64,000 bases of DNA from Gammaproteobacteria bacterium (GTDB lineage: Bacteria; Pseudomonadota; Gammaproteobacteria; DSM-16500), in NCBI GenBank assembly GCA_021324305.1, contig JAJPJI010000026.1, positions 107,003 to 171,002 of the forward strand, written 5' to 3'. Below, in pieces: positions 27,466 to 36,556 of the stretch. The position numbers were made by a program, and so were the translations under genes. The notes beneath the pieces are model-generated. The model saw nothing but the letters and a program-made list of their open reading frames with translations. It had not been told where the DNA came from and did no database searches. Numbering within the stretch: the stretch's first letter is position 1; each line of letters opens with the position of its first letter.

Positions 27466-28965
27466 CTAGTAATTCTCTTCAAAACGCTTGAAGCGTTTCT
27501 CCAGATCCCATTGCATGCCTGCTTTTTCATTTGTTTCCAGAAACGCCTTGCAAGGCGCAGACATATTGTCTGATCCAGGCACATCTTTTTGACATTCCAT
27601 TGCTACCTGCTGATATGTGTAATCATTCCAGAGAGCTTTGCCGGGCAAAAATGAAAATTCGATACTGTTGCGTACAAAATTTTTCAATGTTGCATAATTA
27701 AACCGGAAGGTCGTCACAGCACGCTCATATTCTTTCGCAAGATTGCTGCGGCTGACTCCTTCGTCATCGGTGGACAATGCCACGGGCACGCCATATTGCA
27801 TATATAATGGCAAAGGATGGTTTTTGCCTTCGATACCGAGAATTTCAGCATTACTGCTCAAATTGATTTCCACCATGATATGTTTGTCTGCCATTTCTTT
27901 CAGCAGCTGGCTGACATTGTCTTCCTGGGCAACATCCACACCATGCCCGATACGATTGGCGTTGGCGACATTAACCGCATCGTTAATATGGAATTTCAAC
28001 CCTTCTGCCGGCACCAGTGCATTATTCAATTCACCGGCATGCAGGCTGATTTTAACATCAGGATAAAGCTGATGCAGATAACCAACCATTTGCATTTGCA
28101 ATTTATAATCGCGCATGGAAATCGTTCCATCCTCTGGCTGCACCATATTCAAGCCCACGATGCGCGGCTCCCTGCTGGCTGCTTCAAATCCGGCGAGAAG
28201 CTGGGCGAATACCATTTCCGGCGCCTGCTCGCGTAAGACTTGATACTGATATCTGACTTTGACATTACATCCAGCTTTGGCCTGGTTTGTGTCACAGGAT
28301 AAAATTGATTTCATTTTTGCTTCATCCTGATCAAGCGATTTGGTCATGTCTCTGACAATATTAGTAAAATCAGCTGCCAGCAATTTTTCCCGCATCTTTG
28401 CAAAATCAGGATTCCAGCCCAGCTTTTTCCCGAGTCTGCCGGATTCATTGCCATCGGCTGTCACCATCAGCTCAATATAGGATTCATTTTCGAGACCAGC
28501 ACGCTGGGCAATTTCAGCCAGAATTTCACCTCGGTGATTACCCGTGATTGCGCCAAATTTATTGAATGTTGAAAAAAAGTGATCGTGTCCTGACTCTTTT
28601 CCGCTTTGAAAATGCCGCATAGACCATGCATCAATAAGGTTATCATAAAATGCCGCATCCTTGATTGCATTATCCAGGAGGTATTGTGGATCACAGGTCG
28701 AACTGGAAAATACCGTATAACTTTGCGGATCCACGCACAGATTATCATTGTATGCATACTTGATCAGGTTTTCCGCGTAAGTCGCGCCTGATTCGTGATT
28801 ATGCAAATCGCCACCCTTTGGCATCTCGCGCAAGAATTTGGCCAGTTTTTGCGGATTTGACTTGATGGACTCAAAATAACGTTCAACATTGCCTTCAATC
28901 CCTGACTGGGCAAATACAACTGTACTGATCATTAATGCAGAAATGGCAAAAGTGATGTTTCTCAC
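27466..28965 (-). CDS. Exported adenosine deaminase-family protein (ADGF-like)
   Basis: 499 residues starting at GTG 28965, with AGGTG just upstream and a minus-strand TATAAT at 28977-28982. Residues 1-19 form a signal peptide (ITFAISALMISTVVFAQ). The mature protein carries all metal and catalytic motifs of the adenosine/AMP deaminase superfamily: GGDLHNHESG (His55, His57), VKISLHAGELN, NRIGHGVDVA, INLSSNAEILG and PVALSTDDEGVSRSNLA. Size and export match the secreted ADGF/ADA2-like branch rather than cytosolic Add (about 340 residues). It would convert extracellular or periplasmic adenosine to inosine, either for purine scavenging or to alter host signalling; the latter is inference. Confidence 0.88.
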   Translation of the reverse strand: MRNITFAISALMISTVVFAQSGIEGNVERYFESIKSNPQKLAKFLREMPKGGDLHNHESGATYAENLIKYAYNDNLCVDPQSYTVFSSSTCDPQYLLDNAIKDAAFYDNLIDAWSMRHFQSGKESGHDHFFSTFNKFGAITGNHRGEILAEIAQRAGLENESYIELMVTADGNESGRLGKKLGWNPDFAKMREKLLAADFTNIVRDMTKSLDQDEAKMKSILSCDTNQAKAGCNVKVRYQYQVLREQAPEMVFAQLLAGFEAASREPRIVGLNMVQPEDGTISMRDYKLQMQMVGYLHQLYPDVKISLHAGELNNALVPAEGLKFHINDAVNVANANRIGHGVDVAQEDNVSQLLKEMADKHIMVEINLSSNAEILGIEGKNHPLPLYMQYGVPVALSTDDEGVSRSNLAKEYERAVTTFRFNYATLKNFVRNSIEFSFLPGKALWNDYTYQQVAMECQKDVPGSDNMSAPCKAFLETNEKAGMQWDLEKRFKRFEENY

Positions 28966-29137
28966 GGGACACCTAAATTATAAGTATTTGAATTATTGTT
29001 AATTGTCAGCAAATCTTCCGGTTAATCATACATGGATTGGAGATTCAATTCCATACACCCATCATACTCATCGGACTACTGACAAGCCAGACCACTCCAG
29101 GAGGCGCGAAACCCTGGTCAATCCGCAGTTCATTGTA

Positions 29138-29602
29138 TCAACTCTTTTCTTCTGAACGCACCAGCAGTACCGGCGTCACTGCATGGCGTATCACACCATC
29201 CGCCACACTGCCAAGTATCATGCGTCCAAAACCACTGCGCCCATGCGTTCCAACGACTATGATATCCGCCTTCCACTTCCGGGCATCTTCAATTATTTTT
29301 TCTGGTACTCTCGCAGGCACATCTGTGATTTCAATCACTTCGGTTTCAGCATCAATTCCGGATTTCCTTGCGATATCCTGCATGGTTTTTAAAATAGATT
29401 GACTATACTGTTGAATGGATTTTGTATATTTATCCAGATCAATTGACAAACCTTCAATATAGCCAAGAAACTCATCTGCCACATTGATAATACGCAAAGT
29501 GGCTTTGAACTCATTTGCCAGCTTGATTGCTTCCTTTAACGCTGCAACCGATGTTTCACTTCCATCCACCGCAACCAAAATCCGTTTGTATGCCATAGTC
29601 AA
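29138..29602 (-). CDS. Universal stress protein, UspA family
   Basis: 154 residues. The start YKRILVAVDGSETSVAALKEA and the ATP-binding end VVGTHGRSGFGRMILGSVADGVIRHA are the full UspA signature (G-2X-G-9X-G-S/T). It is a nucleotide-binding cytoplasmic protein associated with stress survival. Its start overlaps the mmsB stop by 4 bases, so it is the last gene of an mmsA-mmsB-usp unit. The 172 bases downstream (28966-29137) show no further gene. Confidence 0.94.
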   Translation of the reverse strand: MTMAYKRILVAVDGSETSVAALKEAIKLANEFKATLRIINVADEFLGYIEGLSIDLDKYTKSIQQYSQSILKTMQDIARKSGIDAETEVIEITDVPARVPEKIIEDARKWKADIIVVGTHGRSGFGRMILGSVADGVIRHAVTPVLLVRSEEKS

Positions 29603-30498
29603 TTTCCTCCATCTTTAGTTGCAAGAAATTTGATTATTGCGGAAAAATCCAATTCTCCATGGCCCTGGTTGACAAACAATTCATAAAGCTCGGCAACGGA
29701 TGCTCCCAGTGGAATGGCTGAATTGACTGTTTCCGCTGCATGGTGTGCCAGGCGTAAATCTTTCAGCATCATTTTTGCCATGAACCCAGGCTTGTAATTA
29801 TTATTCGAAGGCACATTTTCGATAATACCAGGTACCGGACAATAGCTTGTCATGGACCAGCACTGGCCAGACGCGCTAGAACTGATTTCAAAAAATTTTT
29901 TCGGATCAAGGCCCAGCTTTTCCGCAAGAGTGAAAGCTTCACACACGCCAACCATGGAAATGCCAAGCAGCAGATTGTTACATATTTTCGCGGCTTGTCC
30001 GCTGCCCGCGGACCCCGCATGCACAATCTTCTTGCCCATGGCTTTCAGGATTGGCAAGGCACGCTGATAATCACTTTCACTGCCGCCTACCATAAATGTC
30101 AATGTCCCCGCTTGCGCGCCAGCCACCCCGCCTGATACTGGCGCATCCACCATGGAAATCAATACCTTTTCGGCTTCCGCATGCAAGGTCTGTGTGGTGG
30201 TAATATCGATGGAAGAACAATCGATGTATAATTTTCCAGCCTTGAGATGAGTAAACATCCCGTCATGCGTAAGACAAATGTCAGCAACCTGTTGTCCTGT
30301 CTGCACGGACGTGATGACGGCATCGGATTGCTCTGCAAGAAATTCAATTGAATCAGCCGCTATCGCTCCGTCTTTCACTACTGCCTGAATAGCATTAGGC
30401 ATGACATCATAGACATACACCTTGAAGCCTGCTTTTAGCAGGTTATGCACCATGGGATTGCCCATGTGCCCCAAGCCGATGAATCCTATTGTCGTCAT
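29599..30498 (-). CDS. mmsB: 3-hydroxyisobutyrate dehydrogenase
   Basis: 299 residues. The Rossmann start TTIGFIGLGHMGNPMVHNLL, substrate motif DAPVSGGVAGAQAGTLTFMVGG, the catalytic lysine segment GSAGSGQAAKICNNLLLGI and the C-terminal MMLKDLRLA are those of the beta-hydroxyacid dehydrogenase family, MmsB branch. It oxidises 3-hydroxyisobutyrate to methylmalonate semialdehyde with NAD in valine breakdown. It overlaps mmsA by 4 bases upstream and the usp gene by 4 bases downstream, so all three are translationally coupled. The pairing with mmsA supports the specific name. Confidence 0.93.
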   Translation of the reverse strand: MTTIGFIGLGHMGNPMVHNLLKAGFKVYVYDVMPNAIQAVVKDGAIAADSIEFLAEQSDAVITSVQTGQQVADICLTHDGMFTHLKAGKLYIDCSSIDITTTQTLHAEAEKVLISMVDAPVSGGVAGAQAGTLTFMVGGSESDYQRALPILKAMGKKIVHAGSAGSGQAAKICNNLLLGISMVGVCEAFTLAEKLGLDPKKFFEISSSASGQCWSMTSYCPVPGIIENVPSNNNYKPGFMAKMMLKDLRLAHHAAETVNSAIPLGASVAELYELFVNQGHGELDFSAIIKFLATKDGGN

Positions 30499-32012
30499 GA
30501 TTTATCTCCCGGGAACCAGCGTTGAGTCACCGTTTTTAATTTTGTATAGAAACGGATGGCTTCGTTTCCATACATCCCGATGTCAGAAAATATGGACCGC
30601 TTCCATCCGCCAAAGCTGTGATAGGCAACCGGAACCGGGACCGGTACGTTTATCCCGACCATGCCAACCTGGACTTTATCAGCAAAGGTACGTGCAGTGT
30701 ACCCGTCACGCGTGAAGATCGCGGTACCATTACCGTATTCATGATCATTGATTAATTGCAGTGCAGTTTCAAAGTCCGGAACACGTACCACAGAAAGCAC
30801 CGGGCCAAAAATTTCTTCACGATAAATTCGCATGCCTGGTTTGACATGATCAAACAGACAGCCTCCCATATAAAATCCGTTTGGTTGTTCTTTGGATTTA
30901 TACTGACTGCCGTCAACGATCAGCTTGGCTCCTTCCTGCTTGCCAAGCTCAACATAGGACTTTACTTTCTCCCAATGCTGGCGCGTGACCAGCGGCCCCA
31001 TCTCAACGCCAGGTGTGGTTCCAGGTCCAATCTTGAGATTAACAATACGCGGCTTCATTTTTTCGATTAGCTTATCCGCAACCTGATCACCTACAGCGAC
31101 AACAACGGAAATTGCCATGCAGCGTTCACCGGCACAATCATATGCAGCAGTAACAAGAGCATCAGCAGCCTGATCGAGATCAGCATCCGGCATGACAATG
31201 CAGTGGTTTTTCGCACCGCCAAATGCCTGTACGCGCTTGTTCTGTGCGGATGCTGCCTTATAGACATGTTCAGCAACAGCGGAAGAACCAACAAAGCTTA
31301 CTGCCTTGATGTCAGGATTGGTGAGCAGCGCATCAACGGTTTCCTTATCGCCATTCACCAGATTAACAACGCCATCCGGCACGCCTGCTTCTTTGGCAAG
31401 CTCGACAAGCCGAAGCGCGCACGATGGATCTTTTTCAGATGGTTTGAGTACAAAAGTATTGCCACAGGCAATCGCCATGGGAAACATCCAAAGTGGAATC
31501 ATGGCAGGAAAATTGAAAGGCGTTATTCCCGCACAAACACCTAGCGGCTGGGTCAGGGCAAAGCTGTCGACACCCGTACCGACATCGCTAGCATACGCAC
31601 TTTTTAAATGACTAGGGATGCCGCAGGTAAAATCGACCACATCAAATCCGCGCTGTAACGAACCCATTGCTTCATTCAGGGTTTTACCATGTTCCTGGGT
31701 AATCAGTCTCGCGAGCGAATCCTTGTTCTGTTCAATCAGAGTCTTGAACCGAAAAAGGATTTTTGCACGCTGTGGAGGAGTCATTGCCGACCATGCTGGA
31801 AACGCTGCTTTTGCCGCATTCACTGCCTGTGCAACAATCTCGTGGTTAGCGACATCTACATGGCCAATGACGGCTCCCGTTGCGGGATTGTATAACTCCA
31901 GCTTTCTGTCTTGCGTTTTGACCTGTCGTCCATTGATAAAATGCGGAACTTCATAACCCTTTTCCGTGTCCTTGTGTTTGATTTCCATTGAATCCTGTGC
32001 TTCTTGAACCAT
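30495..32012 (-). CDS. mmsA: Methylmalonate-semialdehyde dehydrogenase (CoA-acylating)
   Basis: 505 residues from the ATG at 32012, chosen because AAGGAG lies 6 bases upstream; an ATG at 32030 is in frame but poorer. The body starts at VPHFINGRQV and shows GVCAGITPFNFPAMIPLWMF, VSFVGSSAVAEHVYKAA and the active-site cysteine segment AYDCAGERCMAISV, all typical of MmsA/IolA. The C-terminus FGGWKRSIFSDIGMYG is also diagnostic. It converts methylmalonate semialdehyde plus CoA to propionyl-CoA and CO2. First in the mmsA-mmsB-usp operon. The rest of the valine pathway (mmsC/D-like enoyl-CoA hydratase, hydrolase) is not in the window. Confidence 0.95.
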   Translation of the reverse strand: MVQEAQDSMEIKHKDTEKGYEVPHFINGRQVKTQDRKLELYNPATGAVIGHVDVANHEIVAQAVNAAKAAFPAWSAMTPPQRAKILFRFKTLIEQNKDSLARLITQEHGKTLNEAMGSLQRGFDVVDFTCGIPSHLKSAYASDVGTGVDSFALTQPLGVCAGITPFNFPAMIPLWMFPMAIACGNTFVLKPSEKDPSCALRLVELAKEAGVPDGVVNLVNGDKETVDALLTNPDIKAVSFVGSSAVAEHVYKAASAQNKRVQAFGGAKNHCIVMPDADLDQAADALVTAAYDCAGERCMAISVVVAVGDQVADKLIEKMKPRIVNLKIGPGTTPGVEMGPLVTRQHWEKVKSYVELGKQEGAKLIVDGSQYKSKEQPNGFYMGGCLFDHVKPGMRIYREEIFGPVLSVVRVPDFETALQLINDHEYGNGTAIFTRDGYTARTFADKVQVGMVGINVPVPVPVAYHSFGGWKRSIFSDIGMYGNEAIRFYTKLKTVTQRWFPGDKS

Positions 32013-32119
32013 CTTGTTCTCCTTGGTCATAATTGCATTTGGTGCAGTATAATAAACATTTTCTACATATACTACAGCAGCATATTGTGATTTTTCGGAG
32101 TAGCCAGTTCACTTCCTGA

Positions 32120-33046
32120 TTACAGGATTGTACAAGTTGACCTTTTATCTTCCTGATCAAAAACCTGGCCAAGCAATGCAGCTTTATCCTTGACAGATGC
32201 AGGCGTTTTATCTGGCTGATAGCTTGGATTCGCCTTTACCTGTTCATATACGGCTACTTGTGAGCCATCCTGATCATGATACTTTACATAGCCATAACCC
32301 ACGATATCTTCAGGCGGTATGAAAGTAATGATATTGACTTCCTGCTTGGTATGACTGTGTGGATAACGAGGATTACGCGCACGCTGTGTCTTGTCTATGT
32401 CAATGCCTTCATTTCCACGATAATGAATTTGATAGACATAGCCAAAATATTCCTGCGGCCCATCATGATAAAACTTCAAGTGAGTTGAATAGAAATCAGC
32501 GACTTTTGGACTTTTGCTGGTGCTCACACCTGCGTTATCGTTTACGACCGCCGCATAATCTTCAATATTCCTGGATTCAAACCCTGAATGCATGCCATTT
32601 TTAAACGCGTCTTCCGGCTGCTGCAAGCTTCCACGATATAAATAGACTGGGTTATCAGAATCTCCTGTGTCTGGCTGATAGAATACCAATTTTTTATCGT
32701 CAAATTTTTCCCATTGCTCTTTGGGAAATTTCTCAAGCAATACATCCAGAAGATAAGTGCGAAAAGAGTGATTGTTCTTTTTGATTAATTCAGAATTGGA
32801 TAGCGCCTGCTCCAAAACCAGCTTTTGACCTTCACGAGTTTTTGTTTTTTCCAGCGCCTGCTCAAGCACTTCCAGCTCATGATATTTTTTTCTTGAGTGC
32901 CTTAATGACGTGAACAAGGTTGGTTCGTAACCGGGACGACGATCTTGCTGAACATATCTGTATAACGCCTCACTAAAAGCATCTTGATAGCTATAAAGTC
33001 TGGATGAGTCCACAAGCCACCCCTGTTGGTTAGATTTGAATTGCAC
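32120..33046 (-). CDS. Cholera/pertussis-toxin-like ADP-ribosyltransferase with C-terminal CaaX box, candidate effector
   Basis: 308 codons from GTG 33046; I do not know a named homologue. Residues 134-260 align by eye with the A subunits of cholera and pertussis toxins: VYLYRGS (Arg138), then PEDAFKNG as in PPEDVFQNG of pertussis S1, GVSTSKS (the STS motif, 175-177), FGYVYQIHY, then TKQEV with Glu236 at the catalytic position, and FIPPEDIVGYGYVKYHD as in RIPPENIRRVTRVYH of S1. The first residue of the E-x-E pair is Lys234; pertussis S1 also lacks it. Residues 1-130 are helical and unlike the toxins. The last four residues, CTIL, form a CaaX box favouring geranylgeranylation by a host enzyme. 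There is no signal peptide, so type IV delivery is inferred. Start is uncertain: GTG at 33013 has AGGGG 6 bases upstream and a TATAAT at 33058-33063 fits it better. Confidence 0.78.
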   Translation of the reverse strand: MQFKSNQQGWLVDSSRLYSYQDAFSEALYRYVQQDRRPGYEPTLFTSLRHSRKKYHELEVLEQALEKTKTREGQKLVLEQALSNSELIKKNNHSFRTYLLDVLLEKFPKEQWEKFDDKKLVFYQPDTGDSDNPVYLYRGSLQQPEDAFKNGMHSGFESRNIEDYAAVVNDNAGVSTSKSPKVADFYSTHLKFYHDGPQEYFGYVYQIHYRGNEGIDIDKTQRARNPRYPHSHTKQEVNIITFIPPEDIVGYGYVKYHDQDGSQVAVYEQVKANPSYQPDKTPASVKDKAALLGQVFDQEDKRSTCTIL

Positions 33047-33177
33047 AGTATTTTATCATTATACGAAGTTAGGTGCAATCTATGCTCAACCGGCTTGGTA
33101 AAAATGCTAATTATTGCATAATCAGAACAGTTCACTCGAGATTATGCTCATCACGCGGGCCTGTATCTGAAATCAAT

Positions 33178-33480
33178 CTACTTAACCAGTTTCGCCGCTA
33201 GCACGTCGACTTTTTCTATCACCGGAGGCTTGGAAAAAAGGTCGCTTGCTCTTGCCATTAATGCTTTTGCAACATCCCCAGTCAAATGAGCCTGACGGCC
33301 AGCTTCATCTGGAAAAGCGTCAAAGATGCCGAAGGTAGTTGGGCCAAGGCGCAAAGCAAACCATGTGGTGGTTGCCGGTTCATTCTGTACAATGGTCAGT
33401 CCCGCTTTTAGAAAATTCTCAACCTCAGTGACTTTATCAGGTTTCGCTTCAAGTCTGACGAATAACGCAACTTTGACCAT
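33178..33480 (-). CDS. Antibiotic biosynthesis monooxygenase (ABM) fold protein, YgiN-like
   Basis: 100 residues. MVKVALFVRLEAKPDKVTEV, the NEPATTTWFALRLGPTTFGI core and the C-terminal FSKPPVIEKVDVLAAKL fit a dimeric alpha-beta ABM barrel, the fold of quinol monooxygenases and related small oxygenases. Members act without a metal or flavin on quinols or heme-like substrates, or bind them. The physiological substrate cannot be inferred. It lies 21 bases after rdgC on the same strand. Confidence 0.82.
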   Translation of the reverse strand: MVKVALFVRLEAKPDKVTEVENFLKAGLTIVQNEPATTTWFALRLGPTTFGIFDAFPDEAGRQAHLTGDVAKALMARASDLFSKPPVIEKVDVLAAKLVK

Positions 33481-33501
33481 AAGACTTCCTCCTTTGCATT
33501 T

Positions 33502-34431
33502 CTATCCAGTCAATGCAAGTCTGCTGACCTGATCAGCATCCTTGCGTTTCGCAAATACACTTAATAAATCATTCAATAACCCGGCAAACATTTCTGTCAT
33601 CATGATAAAATCAGCGTCAAACTTCTGCTGCCTGGTTTCCATTTCATCCTGGATTTCAGCAATGTCATCATCAGACAACCGAATGCTGCGCAAGGAAAAA
33701 TCTTCAGCCAGCACAAAATTTATTTTATCATGCCAGCATAATGCCATCTGGATTGCTTCACAACCATCCTTGACCAACGACTGGATACTGGCTGCGAACA
33801 AATCCTGCTGCTGGCAGCGTATCATTCGATTCTGTTGATCCGGGTCCTGTAATACACAGGATTTTTCAATTGAAAACGCCTGCGGGTAGTCCTTGATTTT
33901 TAGCCATTGGGTCATGATCGAAGAGGGCTTGACGATATCATAAGAATCCACTCCATCCCCGAGTGACTTTTTGAACATGGAAATAAACAATTCTGTCTTT
34001 GCGGGGCTCGTGGAATTTAATATGAGCCAGTTGTTCCTAGTGTCGATATAGGCATTAATACGGGTGAATTTACTAAACGCTCGCGGCAACAAGGTATGAA
34101 TCACGTCATCCTTGAATGAAAGTTTCTCTTTTTGACGCACCTTGCGTGCCTCTGCCAATTCAATTTGCTTTATCTTTTCTTTCAGCGTCTGGTTAACCAC
34201 ACTCGCAGGCAAGATTTTATCTTCAATTTGCAGACAAATCATGATGCAGCCATTCATCCCTCTAGCGAGGGGAGCGCCCTCTTCATCAATCGGCGATACC
34301 CATCCCATACTGGATGGCATGGATGGCAAACATGGATTAAATGCCAACGGTTCCAGCTTTTCTGCCAAAGCGGCGGGAGAAGAATTAATGGCGTGCGTTA
34401 ATTGAAATAATTGTATCTGTTTAAACCACAT
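33502..34431 (-). CDS. rdgC: Recombination-associated protein RdgC
   Basis: 309 residues, the usual RdgC size. The start MWFKQIQLFQLTH and motifs GWVSPIDEEGAPLAR, CIMICLQIEDKILPASVVN and EKLSFKDDVIHTLLPRAFSK are diagnostic. The C-terminal part (MALCWHDKINFVLAEDFSLRSIRL) is also conserved. RdgC forms a ring around double-stranded DNA and restrains RecA. AAGGA lies about 9 bases before the ATG. Neighbours have no obvious recombination role. Confidence 0.95.
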   Translation of the reverse strand: MWFKQIQLFQLTHAINSSPAALAEKLEPLAFNPCLPSMPSSMGWVSPIDEEGAPLARGMNGCIMICLQIEDKILPASVVNQTLKEKIKQIELAEARKVRQKEKLSFKDDVIHTLLPRAFSKFTRINAYIDTRNNWLILNSTSPAKTELFISMFKKSLGDGVDSYDIVKPSSIMTQWLKIKDYPQAFSIEKSCVLQDPDQQNRMIRCQQQDLFAASIQSLVKDGCEAIQMALCWHDKINFVLAEDFSLRSIRLSDDDIAEIQDEMETRQQKFDADFIMMTEMFAGLLNDLLSVFAKRKDADQVSRLALTG

Positions 34432-34517
34432 TATGATGATTCCTTGTTGTAATTATAAAAGCAAAGCGGTTCAGTACATATTAGTTGTCTCAGGATGATG
34501 AACTGCTTTATCAGGAT

Positions 34518-35309
34518 TTAGATTGCGCGTATGACACCACCATCTACCCTGAGCGCAGCGCCATTGGTGGCAGAAGATAACGGGCCGCAAAGATAAACAA
34601 CCAATGCAGCAACTTCTTCCAACGTAGCAAATCGTTTCAGCAAAGATGATGGTCTCATTGTTGAAAAAAATTCTTTTTCAAGCTGTTCCTCGGTAATGTT
34701 TTTTTCCTTGGCCACGCTGGTGATGAAATGTTCCACGCCTTCGCTGCGCGTTGGCCCGGGAAGAACACTGTTCACTGTCACATTGCTATTGATGGTGAGT
34801 TCTGCCAGTCCGCGGGCTAAGCTGATCTGCGCAGTTTTGGTCACACCGTAATGAATCATTTCCGCAGGGATTTGGATGCCCGATTCACTCGAAATAAACA
34901 GGACGCGTCCCCAGTTTTTATCCAGCATATGCTTGAGGTAATGACGGCTTAGGCGCACGCCGCTCATCACATTGATATCAAAAATACGCTGCCATTCGTC
35001 ATCGGTAATATCAAAAAATGATTTTACCTCATAGATTCCAAGGTTATTGACAAGAATATCGATCTCAGGTAGTGCCTTGATGACCGCTGCCATACCGTCT
35101 CTCGATGTCAAATCAGCTGCCATCGGAATCAGTTTCGCACCGGGAAAGTCAGACTTGATGGTGTTAATGGCAGACATGACGCGCTCAGTTGTCCTGCCAT
35201 TGACCGCGACCGTCGCTCCTTCCTGAGCAAGCATTTTTGCGATCGCAAAGCCAATACCTGCCGTTGAGCCTGTTACCAATGCTGTTTTATTTTGTAATTG
35301 CAGATCCAT
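34518..35309 (-). CDS. Short-chain dehydrogenase/reductase (SDR)
   Basis: 263 residues. Cofactor motif TGSTAGIGFAIAKML near residue 13, NNLGIYEVKSF for the NAG position, ISSESGIQIPAE with the catalytic Ser, and YGVTKTAQISLARGLA with the Tyr-x3-Lys pair are all present. The C-terminus (GPLSSATNGAALRVDGGVIRAI) is classical for SDRs that bind NADP or NAD. Arg after the cofactor loop (NGRTTERV) suggests NADP. The substrate is unknown. Its start overlaps the end of the GDSL lipase gene by 23 bases, so the two are translationally linked. Confidence 0.92.
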   Translation of the reverse strand: MDLQLQNKTALVTGSTAGIGFAIAKMLAQEGATVAVNGRTTERVMSAINTIKSDFPGAKLIPMAADLTSRDGMAAVIKALPEIDILVNNLGIYEVKSFFDITDDEWQRIFDINVMSGVRLSRHYLKHMLDKNWGRVLFISSESGIQIPAEMIHYGVTKTAQISLARGLAELTINSNVTVNSVLPGPTRSEGVEHFITSVAKEKNITEEQLEKEFFSTMRPSSLLKRFATLEEVAALVVYLCGPLSSATNGAALRVDGGVIRAI

Positions 35310-36387
35310 GTGGGTTCCTTATTTTATTTTTATATGCGGTCTGACCTGTTATCTCATTTTCACTCAGCAGGTCAAATACCTTTGTCGCCAGCATGCTGTG
35401 CATAACACGCGTGGGATGCACTTCATCCCAGAACAAATATTCATCCGGATTACTGCAAGACAGTTGCCCTGATGATTTCAACTCGGATGTAACATATGCG
35501 GTTTTCAATGATGGACTACGCATGACATCGAGATTTATTTTTTTCGCCGCCAGCATTTCTGGTGAATTTGCTGATAATCTGTTTGAGCGCAGCCAGTAGC
35601 CGCCGTCATAACAGGGTTGTGTCACATTTTTTAGCTGGTACCTGGCTGGGTTGGCAATGATATCATTAAAGTAGTAACCGACATCCCCTAACACAATTCT
35701 GACATCCGGGTTTGCTTCTTTTTCTTTGGCAATCATATCTGCAAATTTTTGGTTGTGCAAAGCAGACAATCTGGTAGCGGCGGCTGCGGCTTCCGGCCCT
35801 TGCATGGTGACTTCGGGAACGGTACCAAGATCTGGCACATTCAGGACTAAAATATTTTTAGCACCATAATAAATCAGCCATTCAATATTCTCCTGAATAG
35901 TAGCGACTGTATTGGTGGTTGCGTATTCCGGATCAGAGCGTCCGCCAATGTAATCATTAGCGCCTGACCAGATGATGTATAAATGTTCACTTTTGTGAAA
36001 ATCAAGCACAGACGCCACCAGATAAAAATTTACCTGCATGCCCAAACCAAATGGAACGTGCAACTTTGAATCCTTGAGCGGTTCAGCCCAGGAACCACCG
36101 TACGCATAATTCACCTGCGGCACATTCATTGCTTCAGCAAGATTATCCACCCAAACGGGTCCGTTTGAGAATCGGCCCTGATAATATGGCGGATCCTTGG
36201 GGATAATGGGTATCAAGGGAATCTCATTATGCGCAAACGATGTTAATGAAAAAATATTGCCATTATCAGAAAGGCTGTCTCCGAATACCACAATTTTATC
36301 AATGGCAGCAGCCCGGGTAGTTTGGAAAAGTATAGCAAACAGACAAAAAAAGATTATTGCTGGATAGCGTAATACTCCATGTTTCAT
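35287..36387 (-). CDS. Exported GDSL lipase/lysophospholipase (PlaA-like)
   Basis: 366 residues with a clear signal peptide (about 1-27, AIIFFCLFAILFQTTRAAA). SGNH blocks are complete: block I VFGDSLSDNGN (catalytic Ser38), block II RFSNGPVWVDNLAEAM with the Gly, block III IWSGANDYIGG with Asn, and block V FWDEVHPTRVMHSMLA with Asp and His. It should hydrolyse (lyso)phospholipids or other esters outside the cytoplasm. Legionella secretes lysophospholipases of this group (PlaA, PlaC), so a similar role toward host or surfactant lipids is a reasonable inference. It precedes and overlaps the SDR gene. Confidence 0.9.
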   Translation of the reverse strand: MKHGVLRYPAIIFFCLFAILFQTTRAAAIDKIVVFGDSLSDNGNIFSLTSFAHNEIPLIPIIPKDPPYYQGRFSNGPVWVDNLAEAMNVPQVNYAYGGSWAEPLKDSKLHVPFGLGMQVNFYLVASVLDFHKSEHLYIIWSGANDYIGGRSDPEYATTNTVATIQENIEWLIYYGAKNILVLNVPDLGTVPEVTMQGPEAAAAATRLSALHNQKFADMIAKEKEANPDVRIVLGDVGYYFNDIIANPARYQLKNVTQPCYDGGYWLRSNRLSANSPEMLAAKKINLDVMRSPSLKTAYVTSELKSSGQLSCSNPDEYLFWDEVHPTRVMHSMLATKVFDLLSENEITGQTAYKNKIRNPHGSAITK

Positions 36388-36556
36388 ACTTCGTCCTTAT
36401 GGCTTATTTCGACACGTTAGTATGATTTATATTACTAATTAGTCTCGTGAGTAAACAGTAGTAATACTACTCAACGATGAGAGGTGTGAACGTGCCTTCG
36501 ATAAGATCCTCAGCCTGTATACATACTACAAGCTGAGTGGACTGGAGTCTATCATC

